Below, in pieces: positions 26,986-38,900 of a stretch of 64,000 nt of DNA; positions within the stretch are counted from its first letter, which is position 1, and each line of letters starts with the position of its first letter. The stretch spans positions 17,856,001-17,920,000 of the forward strand of contig OZ234494.1 of the NCBI GenBank assembly GCA_965153455.1, written 5' to 3'. A program made the translations under genes and the position numbers. The notes under the pieces are model-generated. The model did not search any database. It was not told where the DNA came from and saw only the letters and a program-made list of their open reading frames with translations. The DNA comes from Sphagnum compactum. Taxonomy: Eukaryota > Bryophyta > Sphagnopsida > Sphagnales.

Positions 26986-27383
26986 CTTTTTTTTTTTTCC
27001 TTTTTTCTTTTTTTTTTGGAAGGGGCCATGTTGATTGGCCCCATCACCCAAAAAAAAATTTGGAACATTGGACACTCCCCAATAGAAGCACCTCTTTGAA
27101 CCACCCAATTGCAAAATAGAAACAAATGTGTTCCCTATGGCCCACCTTTTTCAGCTTATATACGTGAGAGTTGAACTTCGGGCAAACCATGTGGGATAAA
27201 AGGGAGGTGTTATTGGGAACTAACTTGGGGAACCACTTGGGGAACCTTTTGGGAACTTCATGGGAGCACATAGGGAACATGATTGGAACAAGGGGAAAAA
27301 AAAAGCCAAAATTAATTTCCCCAAACTAGACCCCTCAAGACTCCATGCTGAGTCTTCCATTTACAAAGTCTACTAGTTTGAAC

Positions 27384-27402
27384 CCCGTGCCTAATGCACA
27401 GG
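27384..27402. other. Helitron 1 3'-terminal hairpin
   Basis: The stem CCCGTGC/GCACAGG (one G:T pair on the minus strand) has a 5-nt loop and lies 7 nt from the terminal CTAG. The sibling Helitron at 39,713 keeps the same stem by a paired change (GTGC/GCAC to ATGC/GCAT). Confidence 0.8.
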
Positions 27403-27450
27403 TGTGTGTGCATTAATTGACGATACATATTACAGAATTGCAATTACAAA

Positions 27451-30434
27451 CTACATTTCCAACACCTCTTTATGTACGATATTCTGCATGTATCCATTGG
27501 GACCCTGGCCGTTGAAAATCTTGATGTTTGCACTACTTGTGACCCGTGAAATAGCAACATACAGTTGACCATGGGAATAGACCGGAGACGGCAAATATAC
27601 CTCAACGTTGTTCAATGTCTGACCTTGACTCTTGTTGATTGTGATCGCAAATGCCACTTGAACAGGAAATTGACGACGACGCAGAACAAATGGCCAATTA
27701 GTCCCGGAGGGGGACATGATGATGCGGGGTATGAACACACGTTTGCTGACATTGTTCCCTGTGATGATCTCCGCTTCAATGATACGCTGACCCAATCTCT
27801 TGACAATCAACCTCGTACCATTGCACAATCCTATTGATTAATTGAGATTGCGTAACAAAAGGATTGGCACGCCCACTTTGAGTTCCAGCTTATGATTTGC
27901 GATACCGCTAAATTGCAAAGTGTTTAGAAATTCCACCAGATACAATGAATCCATTGAAACTCCTGCAGCAGCACTTGCACCTTCTTCTATTGGAGTCAAA
28001 GAATTTGCATTCAGGTACGTGTGCGATTCTTCAGATAGCGATTCTAAAATTGCATTGTTGACTTCGTCAACGTTAGTATTTTTGGGGGCTAGAATGTTGC
28101 GTTGCATAAGATACATAGCATCTCCAGAGTGGCATTAGTGATCCGGATAGATGGTTTGGATTAATCCTTTTAAGCTACAATCTTCTGCTGGCAACCTCAT
28201 ATGGGATGGAATCTTGATCCAATCTGGATCGACACCTTCTTCTCCTACAATGGCAGGAAAACTACCGTCTCCAACATTCAACACCCATTTGGCAAACTGT
28301 CGCTGCTCTTTAGAATTGGTTGCCATGACTCGCATGTTGATATGAAGATGAAGAATTGAAACATGCTGCCAAAGATGCGATCGAAGCAAGGAAGCACTGA
28401 CAATGTCTTTTCGTCCTCCCTTGGGAACAACAGGCAAAATCTGTTGAAAATCCCCACCAAGGACCACGGTTTTCCCACCAAAGATTTTCTCGGTTGCCTG
28501 TGTGTCATCTAATTGCATCAAATCACGCAGGGTGCGATCAACAGCTTCGAAAGCTCGACGATGCATCATCGGTGCCTCATCCCAAATGATCAGATCAGCT
28601 ATACGCACCAACTCGGCCACTTTCATCTGTTGTGTGATGTTGCAAGTTGACTCATCGTGCAGATCAATCGGAATCTTGAATCTTGAATGGGCGGTTCTGC
28701 CGCCCGGAAGCAACAGAGATGCAATTCCAGATGAGGCAACTACAAGCACGATTTTGCCTTGCCCTCGTAAACGGGACAGAAGTGTTGTCCAAATAAATAT
28801 TTTGCCGGTTCCACCACTGCCATACACAAAGAACAGTTTGCCCTCTTTGTTTGTCACGACATTCAAAATAGTTTCATCTGCATTGCGCTGATCATCATTG
28901 AGCCTATCTTCTGCATTGTCCACATCTGTGGTCAATGAATGCCGATCATAAGCTAGCTCTTCATGGACCAATCGGTTTCCTTCATGAACAGAAGGCATGT
29001 AATTAGACTTGGGAAGCATTGGAAAATCTTCCAGGCGGTGTCTATTGTGCATGAGAACGTGATCGATCTCATACAATGCACGATCCTTTAGCACATCCTC
29101 AGAAAGGGTAACAGTTGGATCATCACGCTCGCAGCGTGTCATTGCTTATGTCATCACTCAAAGACTCCCAATGTGCATCCCATAGCTGTTTGGGATTCGT
29201 GACCTCACAAAACATCAACATGGAGGCAAACATGTCACGCAGCTGTCGTCCTGAGGCCCAAACACCGGCTTCTTCTAAGGTTTGATGCCATTCATTGTCG
29301 TCTGCAAGTAAACCCATTGCAATGCATGCATCTTTGAATGTGTTGTGCACTGTGCCACCCACTGTCCGCAAATGCTCGTAGGATGTGGCACCTTTGACGC
29401 AGTTCAGCAACATTCGCAAATAATAACGTTCACCCGATGTCGGGTGTGCATAATACATACGACCAATGGCAAAGCCTCTCTTGCGCATTGTCCATCGCTT
29501 CAACTTTCGATTCCAGACCCATTGCTAAGGGTGTTGATCGAACGTAAGGCTTCGTGCAACCTCCGATTATTAGTTTGTTTTGAACCATTCTGTGAGCATC
29601 GTTCTAGAAATGGCTAACCATGTTGCCACTTCTTGCACATCATCGTCATCGTCAAACAGCACCATTTGTTGATTGGGCAAATGGTATTGCAAACGCTCAA
29701 CGGTAGGAAACCGCTCATGCATATCAAACTTGAAAATGCGCCATGTTGTTTCTGATGCAAATACATAGTGACAATCGAGATATTTTTTAATTTCATCAGT
29801 TTCGAGCACATTCCCTTCAATGGCATTGTCGCTCTGGCGCGAGATCTCAACAGTCGCACGATCATGTCCTTTATATACATACTTGAATAGATACTTGACT
29901 ACACGAATGTTGTTGCAGACCTCAACGTTGATGTGCGCATCGTATTTGGTCAATAAATAAACATTGTGCGGTACCACCCAACGGTTGTCCAATTCAACCA
30001 TGAACCAAAAGCGTGTGCCCCATATCTCTGCGCCGATAAATCGGATACCCGTTTACATCCATCACCATCTTGGATTGGAACTTGCGTGGATATTGTTTTT
30101 TGCATTTTCTTCCATGCACGGGGCATTTGGAAACGCAGCTCCACATGGACCATGCATCATGCATCAAGCAACCGTCTCGTGGGCCAACTTGTTTGTTTCT
30201 GAATTCGGAAGTTCAGCACTGATCATGTGATCTACATCTTCAACCGTGTGTGGCTTGCAGTCTTCGTTAAAGAAGATGAGAATGTGTGCATGCGGTAGCC
30301 CACGCTTTTGAAATTCAACGACATAGATTCCCGCAATCGTGCGTCCCAGAATATGCTTCTTGTGAATGTCATTGATGAACTCCTTCAACTTGATTTTGAA
30401 CACTTGGGTTACCAAATCTAGTCGATCCTGAGGT
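27451..30434 (-). pseudogene. Helitron Rep-helicase, C-terminal two thirds, decayed
   Basis: Continuation of the Rep-helicase whose N-terminal part is at 59,124-60,790. The Rep domain has the HUH motif in RGLPHAHILIFF (about 30,270-30,310) and the twin-tyrosine block KYLFKYVYKGHD (about 29,870-29,905), both intact. The PIF1-like helicase (29,142-27,451) shows LNDDQRNADETIL, Walker A GSGGTGKI, Walker [30 protein letters not shown] and [11 protein letters not shown]. Damage: frame shifts around 30,160, 29,980, 29,510 and 29,130; in-frame stops at 28,135 and 27,838; and Walker A GKT changed to GKI (codon 28,798-28,800). It is a dead copy that would need a partner in trans. Confidence 0.9.
30432..30434. 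repeat. target-site duplication, left copy (GGT)
   Basis: GGT directly precedes the CACTA terminus at 30,435 and is repeated at 59,121-59,123. CACTA elements make 3-bp duplications. Confidence 0.88.
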
Positions 30435-30459
30435 CACTACTACATATTATGCCTTTTTG

Positions 30460-30960
30460 CGAAGGGCCAAACAAAAAACCTGAAGGGTTTGCGAAGCAAA
30501 AACAACCTGCCATATTTGCGATGCGACACGCATCGCAACTTGTGCAGCACCACCCATCGCTAATTTATAATGTACATTATTTCATCGCAGCACTTTTGCG
30601 ACATATACCACAAACAAAACTTTACGACCCGCTAAGTCTCCGTCCACCCTAGCGATATTCCACACTTCGCAACGTTTAATCATACTCAAAACATCGCACA
30701 TTTTACAATACACAAAGTATCGCTACAAACTTTGAGAGTCACAAGACATCGCAAGCTTGCATTATTCGGCGCCTCGCATTTTGCGTTTGAATATGTATCG
30801 CAAACCTCATCACAAATTTTTACAAAACTTTCCAGTGGTGTACGTATCGCAAGTTGCGATGTGCGTTAGCTCGCAAATTAGTGAAAGGGTTACTGGAGAA
30901 GGAAGTTTCGCAAAAGGTTTCGCAATGTCATCTGATTCCCAAAACGCCATAAAAAAAAAT
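30460..30960. repeat. CACTA left subterminal motif cluster
   Basis: Many copies of TCGCAA/TTGCGA and GCGAAG in both directions, including a palindromic 'gcgatgcgacacgcatcgc' near 30,517-30,535. In CACTA elements such clusters are binding sites for the TNPA-type protein. The same hexamer is dense at the right end, in the divergent promoter and inside a TNPA-like intron. Confidence 0.7.
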
Positions 30961-31184
30961 CTTTTAAACCAAATGGAAGCTATAAATCCAATTAACCATT
31001 ATTATAATCTATTTTGGCAGACTAAGTGAAAATATCATTAAAGTACGCATAGCAGTGCTCCTATTCTTAAAAATAAAATTACACAATGGAGCAGAATAGG
31101 TAGAAAATGACACAATGAACATTGTGCAGTAATATAGAACCACAAGCCTCAATGGCAAATTGCATAAAAATAATGAATAGTACA

Positions 31185-34100
31185 TTATACGTGGTCATCA
31201 TCCACCTTAGAGGTTGTAAACACAACCTCTGGTTTCTCACCTAGAATAGAATGGGACCGTGGCACATATGTGACAACAAGTGACCACTCATCTGGGTTTG
31301 GGGGATAAGGAAGATAAAAACATTGTTCTACATGACTAGGAAAAGTAAATGGCTCTGAAGTTTGCCAATGAGATGGCTGATAACTGGTGGCAGATGTCTT
31401 TAACCGTGTGTGTCCGCACTCATCCTGAACTACAGTGCAATTTGCACCAACAAGGTTCACTTTAAACCACTTGCACTTAAACACATACTCTTCAAACTTT
31501 GAATGTGCATCATAAGATACCACCAAGATCTCTTCCAGCTTTCCATAATGTGGCACAATATCTCGAACAATATTCCTGTCATGCCGACTGCTTCTAGAGT
31601 CCTGAATGAATTGCCCTTGAACTCCACAGTCAAAGGTGCGGCCCCTCTTTTCATCCAAACTAGAAATCCTGAAATTAATATTGTGTTAGGCATTGTGAGT
31701 CAACAACTTATATGATAATAGAAACTTCATGCCCATAAAAATCATCCTAGAACATTCTAAAAAACTTGTCTGGAATGTGAAGATGAGTTAATATGCCTAA
31801 TGAAATAGAAAAAATAAATACCTGAAATGTCTTCCTTGTGTCCACATTGCTGAACGTGTTGTCACAACTCTCAGTGGTCCATGAACAATGGTGCGAACAT
31901 CATCTGTGATCTCTGGAAAACATGCTATACTTTCTCCTTGTGCCAACAATTGTTCCACTTCAGCCAACTTCTCTTTCATGTACTTATGAAACGTAGGAAA
32001 AATCCTTGATCTCCCACTCATACTTTTGGCATTCTCATAGAAGTTCCTCCACTCTTCCATGACATTGCTATTATTCAACATGAATGTGGTCAGCTGAATT
32101 AACTCTGTAGGTAATAACATACGTGTTTTGATGGCACCAGTCAAACGGTCTTCCTCCTCTTCTCTTTCCTCCATCCAGACATGAGGACATGATGGATCTA
32201 TAGTGGCCAAGATGTTGGTGCAATAAAACATGCTCTCTGCTGCCAAGTGTCCTGTTGCCATGCTTCCCTCCACTCGTGCATGGTTACGGACATAACCCTT
32301 TAATACTGCCATATATCTTTCAAGCCAATACATCCACCGACAATGCACAAGACCAGCAATGGCTATTTCATCCACAAGGTGAACTAGTAAATGCACTTGA
32401 CAATCAAAAAATGATGGAGGGAAGGCCTTTTCCAACTTGCATACCACCTCTGCTGCTATTACCCTCATTCTTGGAATCTCCTCTACAAATAACTCCTTTG
32501 AGCATACCCATCTCAACAGATATCCCAGTGACCAAAGAGCATCTTGTACTTCTGCACTGGCTAAGCCTATTATTGCCACAGGCAATATGTGCTGCAGTAA
32601 ACGATGATAGTCATGTGTCTTCAGATACCTTGGCCACTTGTGGTCATCGTCCCTACCAAAAGCTTTTTGAAGATTAGCTCCATAACCTGCAACAAGGATC
32701 CATAAAATTATACAAAAGTATTCTAGACATCCAATAGATAACATTCTATACTTCAAACTCTTTTTCCAGTATAAGGCATACATATTTAAATATAAATAAA
32801 AGCAACAGAGTACTTCTAAATTCAACCCTTGCCATCAAAGTTCAAACCTGTAGGGAATCGCATCTCTCCTATGCAATTTCGAAAGTCTTTTCTTTCCTGT
32901 GTAGTAAGTGTCCATGGAGCTGATGGTCGCTGCTCGATACCTGTGTTAGGATCAACAGTAATCCACACATCGGGATGCCTCTCAAAATCCTCACAGGCCT
33001 CCCTAAAGTTACTGTCCTTCTCTCCATAGAGCTGTTTTATGATAGCCTTTCCGACATTTCCCTCAATGTGCATGGGTCCAAGAGATGACGTATTTTCAAC
33101 TCACCCCAGTAGGGCAAGCTGTTGAGTATACCCCACCTTGTCAATCCAGTACCCTCAAACACCATAGAATCATTTGGGTCAATAACTCTATTGGCCACAT
33201 CCCTCTAATATGCAAAAGTGGTAGGTTCTGGAATATCACGCTCATCACCATAAGGCATGTCAAAAGATGAAAATAAAAGTGGGTCTGATCTCATATCATG
33301 TCCCAGTGGAAGAAACTTTGTATGGCCAAGGTAAACAATTTTGCGAAGATGGCTTGAGTATTTAGCCATGTCCTCCAAACTTGGGCCACATGTAGAGCAG
33401 GCCTTGTAGCCTTGAGTTTGCAGCCCACTTACAAAACCAAACCCTGATTGTAGAAGAACTAAATATTAGAGCAACAAATAATCACAAAACAGAATAATAA
33501 AAAAATATATAGAGGCATGTGCATGATTTCTTACCAGGATAATCATGCATTGTCCACATGCAGATTGCCCTCAACTTGAATACACGTGGTATTCCTCCAG
33601 TGGTCTTCCTCCCATCATATGCCCATACTCCATCCCACAGCGTTTTGAGCTCATCGACCACTAGTGCTAAGTAGGTGTCTAGGTTTTTCACCTTACTTGG
33701 CCCTGGGATAATAAGAGAAAGCAGCAAAAATCCTTTTTTCATAGACAACCACGGAGGAAGGTTGTAATTCATGACAACAACTGGCCAAACAGAGGTAGGT
33801 CGTCCCTTTCCTCCAAGTGAATGTGGACTAACACCATCTGATGCTAACCCCAACCTCACATGCCTAGGGTCACGCTCAAACTCTGGCCATGTTGACTCCA
33901 CATGCTTGTGAGCAGGAGAGTCAACCGGTAACCTCATAACACCAGGCTCTGATCGATGTTTCTTATGCCAAACCATTAACTCGGCCAAGTCTGTACATCG
34001 ATACATGTGCAGCAAGCGAGGAATAATGGGAAACCACCTTACTGATTTCCTGGGCACCTTCTCTGTAAGCATGTGAGGATCATATCGAGCCTCTTCACAT

Positions 34101-34657
34101 GTACTGCACTCCGTTAAATGGGCATTGTTCCCATGAAATAACATGCAGTCATTAACACATGCATGGACAATTTGATACTCCATGCCTATGGAGGATAAGA
34201 TCTTTTTAGCCTCCTTCCAAGATCCTGGCAAAACATTTTCCTTAGGCAGCAAGAGGCTATGACAATACTGGAAAATGTCTAACAACATAATATTGCTTGC
34301 CTTGTGTTTTGCTTGGATGTTTAACAACCCCAATATGGCTGCTAAACGGCTTAACCTTGCACCTTGAAAAATAGGTGTTTGAGCATGTGCCTCCGCCTCT
34401 TGCCACTGCCGTTGTCCTTGGGCAGTATGTTGATGACGTGGATCATCTGCATTGGCTCCTTCATCATGTGGGTTGCCAGACATATCATCAACTATGTCAA
34501 GTCCAAACCAGTCAACCATGAAGTCATCCATCGCTTGTTCTTGGTTTGCAGGCAGTGGTGCTTCCTGAACTGGTTGAGAGACACCTTCATCATGAGCAGA
34601 CAAGTCATTTGATGAAGAATGAGTTGATGAAGAGTGTGATTTGTGTGGCATGCCCAT
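31185..34657 (-). pseudogene. CACTA transposase (tnp2 family), nearly intact
   Basis: The En/Spm-type transposase that cuts and joins element ends. Exons on the minus strand are about 33536-34657, 32850-33443, 31830-32688 and 31185-31671, all with GT/AG borders. Exon 1 carries the Transposase_21 (tnp2) core: SWKEAKKILSSIGMEYQ, C.ND CMLF.GNN....C..C, LGLASDGVSPHSLGGKG, WPVVVMNYNLPPWLSMKKGF and IPGPSKVKNLDTYL. Exon 2 has LLDPMHIEGNV. Exon 3 is the DUF4218 domain (LLQHILPVAIIGL, KLEKAFPPSFFDCQVHLLVH, RWMYWLERYMAVLKGYVRN). Exon 4 is DUF4216 (YGKLEEILVVSYD, FKCKWFKV, QCFYLPYP). One in-frame stop TAG at 33,205-33,207 in exon 2 is the only clear lesion I saw, so recent activity is plausible. Confidence 0.88.
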
Positions 34658-34860
34658 TTCCTGTTATGTTGCTCTCAACCTCCGTGGCAGCATGTCTTCA
34701 GAAGGCCGAATATTGTATGCAATACCAAATCCAGAAGATCTTAACTATATACCAAGCATAGTTGCATATTACATTATAAATAAAAAATGCCAAAATGCAT
34801 GTATATAGATATGGTATGTTATGTCTTAAACAAAGTACATAGTTCAGAAATGGTGGAATC

Positions 34861-35573
34861 CTAATTCCACTCATAGTGTGTAAACAACTCATCTCTTGAT
34901 CTGATGGTCCTAGTAGCTATAACCAGGCAATGGTCTTCATGATAAGTTTGGCCATATGGTGCTGGAGGAGGTCCCTCAACAAAAACCCATTCACAATTAG
35001 CCCTACGCTTAGGCTGAATCCCCACTGTACTATTGATGAAACCAGCAATGTTTCTAGAACGTATGGGGTCTCCATCTATCACCCTCCCATCACTATGCCT
35101 CCTAGTGCTACCAGCAAACGTGTCCATCTTAAGAGCAAAGGTCTTCCACTCAGGATGTTGTGTGAGGATCATGTTCCAATGTTTTCTCTTATAGATAGGC
35201 CCACCATAAGGGAACAAAGTAGGACCCTCTCTACGACAACTAGCTGAATCCTCTACAATGATGTCTTCACAAGCATATACTGCATAGCCATGCCTCTCTC
35301 CAAGTGTAGAGGTCTTAACAATCCATCGTCTACCCCAAACCACAACCTCCTCATCATAGGGCAAATTATCAAGCAACCCAAAAACTGCAAGGTTCCATGA
35401 CTGGATAATATTGGCACATTTGCCAGTGAACTCACACATACCCCATCTGCCTTCAACAATAGTCCTAGCGTGACCCTCACTTGGACGTTGTGCTTTGGAT
35501 CGCTGCTTAATGGAGGGCACACGTGGCCTTTCCTCATGATGTGGCTTACTGGCCTCATGAGAGGTACCAATCC
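34861..35573 (-). CDS. SET-domain protein carried by the CACTA element
   Basis: The exon begins after the acceptor 'gctgtag' and runs about 235 codons to a stop at 34,861. It reads as a SET (lysine methyltransferase) fold: STLGERHGYAVYACEDI at the start of the fold, TLFPYGGPIYKRKHW, then DGDPIRSRNIAGFINSTVG in place of the classic RFINHSC, NCEWVFVEGPPP, and CLVIATRTIRSRDELFTHYEW with the late tyrosine. The His and Cys of NHSC are missing, so catalysis is uncertain, although divergent plant SET proteins with an AGFINS/AGYINS core exist. It lies between the zinc-finger exon (35,778) and the tnp2 ORF (34,657), on the same strand, inside the element. The frame does not join the zinc-finger exon through the canonical splice sites I see, so an exon or a frameshift is unresolved. 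Confidence 0.6.
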
Positions 35574-35777
35574 CTACAGCAAATGCATGCGAAAGTGCAT
35601 TTCCTATGGCAGTTAAAACCCCTTATGATAGAACATAGGGTGGTGGTGTCATACGGGAACCCTATTACATTCAAAAAACCACAACAAACCATGGAAGTGA
35701 AAATAGTTTCAAAGAGGATTTCATGAAAAGTAACATGTATCAAAGAGGAAAAATGACAATGGTAAAATGACACTTAC

Positions 35778-36196
35778 CACATGAGATGAAGAAGCTCCTG
35801 GGGTAAGACCATGATGACGCCCAAATCGCTGAATGTGTTGAGCACAAACATATGACTTTTGTGAAATCTGACCAACACACTTGGTGCATTGGCAAAGCTG
35901 CCGAGGTGGACCACGAGGAGAATGAGACACCTCTGCCTGCGTATGAGCTGATGTGCCTTCATTTGAGGAGGATGAATCACTAGTGGAGACAACGGAGGAG
36001 GAAGACATATCATCTGTCACATTAATAAGGCACAAACGTAAGGCAAAGACCAGATTAGACTTTCAAAAATCATGTGATACAACAATATAAACCCTTGACT
36101 ACTCTTAAATTGAAACTACCTAAACCAAAAAGAAATGCATACCTGCATCCAATGTGGGCTCAACAATGCTTATAGGACTGGTTGCCCGAAACCCTT
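35778..36196 (-). CDS. CACTA zinc-finger-like N-terminal exons
   Basis: Two exons, about 36,144-36,196 and 35,778-36,013, join in frame (…TLDA|DDMSSS…) with GT/AG borders. The product is Ser/Thr-rich, then CQCTKCVGQISQKSYVCAQH followed by IQRFGRHHG, a Cys/His pattern resembling the transposase-associated domain found at the N-terminus of CACTA transposases. It is probably the N-terminus of either the SET ORF or the tnp2 transposase by alternative splicing. Confidence 0.5.
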
Positions 36197-36666
36197 TGGC
36201 ATATGCAAAAAAAACAACAAAATGTTAAAACCTGAATAAATTAAAACTTTGCAAACCCATTGCGAACCCCCACCATCGCATCCCTCTTGGCATCTGCATA
36301 CGTTACTTAAACCAAAGCCCTAAACCCTTTAACTTCCTCCTACATTAGCGAAGCCCCAGACTTCGCAACTCTCTAACTTTGCGAAACTAACAGCATTGCA
36401 CGGCCTTCGGAAATGCGTCCGTTAGTCATTTTTGAAACCCAAACTCCTTTGCGATAAATAGCGTATCGCAAGTTACGATGCGGATTACATCGCAAGACCT
36501 GAATTGCCGAAAGTCCTTAAGCTGGAACGGAATCCCTTGAAGGTGTAGTGTAATCTTACTAGGGGTCTAGATTAGAGTAGGACGGCGAGTGAATTTGAAT
36601 TCATTCTCGGCATTACTCGAGAAGTGTCAAAGGAAAGCTTAGGCAGAGAGGAGGTTGCGGATTGCA
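36197..36666. promoter_or_regulatory. divergent promoter region of the CACTA element
   Basis: This spacer separates the leftward transposase/SET unit from the rightward TNPA-like gene. It contains a cluster of TCGCAA/TTGCGA-type hexamers (for example about 36,355-36,500), the same motif as in the subterminal regions. By analogy with En/Spm, where TNPA binds promoter-proximal motifs, this is a likely autoregulatory region. No TATA box was assigned. Confidence 0.5.
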
Positions 36667-38431
36667 ATGGCTGGGACTGGTGGAGGGGGTTCTGGGTCTA
36701 GAGGAGGTGACAATAATGAGGAAAGGTTGAGGAAGATGGTTGCTGATCACTTGAGAGCTTCAGAGCTGTTTGCAATCGATACTAGGACACCTGAAGGGCT
36801 GGCATCCTTGACAGCCATCTTAGGTCAAGCATTGCAAGCAGGGCTGACTGCTGGGGAAGCACAAAGAGAGGAGGAGGCAAGGAAGGCTGCAGAAGCCAAG
36901 GCAGTAGAGAAGAAGAGAAAGAGAGATGAGGGAGCAACAACAGGAGCTCTCTCACCTAGAACTCTCGAGAAGAAAAGGAGGAAGGATGAGAGGGATGCCA
37001 TCAGAAAGGAGAAGCTCGACCTGAAGAAGAAGGAGGAGGAGAGGAAGAAGCTCCCTCTGATAACATTGGCAGAGGAGGGAATTCCAACCGAGCTGGCATA
37101 CACTGGGGCCAAGAGCACCATTAGGCACATTGTCTCCACCAACTTTGCACGAGGAGTTGCGTGGGGCACTCTCTCAAAGGCAAAGCAGAAGAGAGTGATA
37201 AATCAGGTCAAGGGAGCATTTCGAAATGGAGGAGAGCTTGATTCACAGTGGATTGCAGACAAGATTTCCAATTCAATGTCTCAAGCAAGATACCATGATA
37301 GGATGAAGATTCGTGCTCACCTGAGAGACCTGAATGTGTATAGGAACTTGGAGAGGCCGCTTTAGTTCTCAGAAGACATCTTGAATGCCTTCTACCAATC
37401 TGAGGTGCAGCTGAAAGCAGCAAGGCAGCTGAAGGAGATCACAGAGCAGCTAGCCAAGGCTTCGAAGGCAAGAGAGTTTGGGAGGTCTGACCGTGACCTG
37501 AAGGCACTGGAGCTGAAGCTTGCTGAATGCCAATAAGTGGTGGACGAGGTTGGTGATCCACCATTGAAGTTCCTCAAGGCTACAGAGCGAGTGAAACTGG
37601 TTCCACCCACCACCCACAGGCTAGGGCAAGGTGGCATTCCCGGCCTCAAAGCAGCATTTGTAAGTACCCTCCCTCTCCTCCATTTCTTTCTTGCAAAGAT
37701 TCGAATAAAATTGAGTTTTTGTGGAGTTAAATAGGACTGTTTGCGATACCTTTGCGATGCGAATTGCATCGCAAATATAGGTCAAATGGCGTTTGTTTCG
37801 CAAAGATACGATGGGATTTGTTTCGCAAACTGCTTCGCAAGTTTCAGTATGCGAAGGTCTGCGCTTCGCAAAAGTGGTCGGAGACTTGAATAGATTCTTT
37901 ATGCGTTTTTATTGACCTGTTGTATTATGGGGATAGTACAAGAGGTACAAAAGGAAGATCACAGCTGCAGAAATGACAATGGGCCAGGAGCATGGCAAGG
38001 AGCATCTTTTTGAACATGTTGATGCACTATTGGTGAGTGGGTTTGGTTGGGATTCAATTTCTGTTTGTGTTGAGATTGTTTTCATTTGAATCAAGATTTT
38101 CATTTATGGTGTTGACTAAGCTTTGCATGTTGAAATGCAGGCATCTGAGGGTGAGAGTGAGAGCTCCCAGGGCAGTAGTGATGAGGAGGAGAGAGGCGCT
38201 AGCACTGCTCCCAGTGCTACCACTAACAGTGGACCCAGTTCATTTGCTAGTCGAAATGCAGGTTCTGCAGGGGGCAAAGATAAAGAGGATAGGGAGGAGG
38301 AGGAGGACGAGGAGGAGGGGCAGGGGGACGATGAAGAGAGGGAGGAGGATGAGCAGCCTCCCCCTCCACCAGAGAACATTAGGAAGAAAGATTCAAGGAA
38401 GAAATCCAAGAGGGGAAGGAAGTTTAGATAG
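36667..38431 (+). pseudogene. TNPA-like DNA-binding protein of the CACTA element
   Basis: Rightward gene with exons 36667-37659, 37937-38032 and 38141-38431 (GT/AG). Exon 1 is very Lys/Glu/Arg-rich (KKKRKRDE, KKKEEERKKL) with predicted coiled coil, followed by AYTGAKSTIRHIVSTNFARG, KQKRVINQVKGAFRNGGEL and ISNSMSQARYHDRMKIRAHL, a layout seen in plant En/Spm accessory transposases. In-frame stops at 37,363 (TAG) and 37,534 (TAA) interrupt exon 1, although recognisable sequence goes on past them. The last exon is an acidic Glu/Asp tail with PPPPPE and a basic end (KKSKRGRK). It probably binds the subterminal motifs; this is inferred from position and composition. Confidence 0.6.
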
Positions 38432-38446
38432 ACAGCTAGTGTGTTA

Positions 38447-38627
38447 GATACCCAAGGGTTGCAAACCCTTTTACATTGTAAATTTTGAAATTTTGATATA
38501 GATATTTTTTTTTGCCTTCCAAAGTGACTCCAAATGAATATAAACCCTGCTTCCAAAATAAGAATACAGTGCCATGCTCTTGCGATACATAGTGGATCTC
38601 AAAACCATTTGTGAATCATAATTCTTC
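38447..38627. repeat. 181-bp direct duplication, left copy
   Basis: From 'gatacccaagggttgcaaac' to 'cataattcttc'. Nearly identical, and the same length, as 57,772-57,952. The two copies bound the 19-kb middle block of the CACTA element. Confidence 0.9.
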
Positions 38628-38900
38628 CACTACTAGAAATTCTGTCATATGCAACCACCATGTTTGCAACTGGGATGCAACTGCCGGTCGCATGCAACTA
38701 TCTTTGGTTTTTTATGCAACTACAATGGATTTTTGCCCCCTTTTTGGGTGTGTATGCAACTATGGTGCAACTATGATCACCTTCATCCCAATCTTTGGAT
38801 GATTTTTGTGATATATCATCGTATATATTTGATATGCATATACTCATAGTTGCATGTGTAACCAAAATATGCCAACTATGGTCTTTTGGTAAGCTAGGTA
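38628..38900. mobile_element. terminus of a second CACTA family, truncated
   Basis: It starts exactly at the end of the 181-bp repeat with CACTACTAGAAATTCTGTC and shows a different subterminal motif (ATGCAACTA/TGCAAC repeated about eight times to ~38,870). I found no matching right end (…CTAGTAGTG) in the window, so the element is truncated or rearranged. The right copy of the 181-bp repeat carries the uninserted site. Confidence 0.65.
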
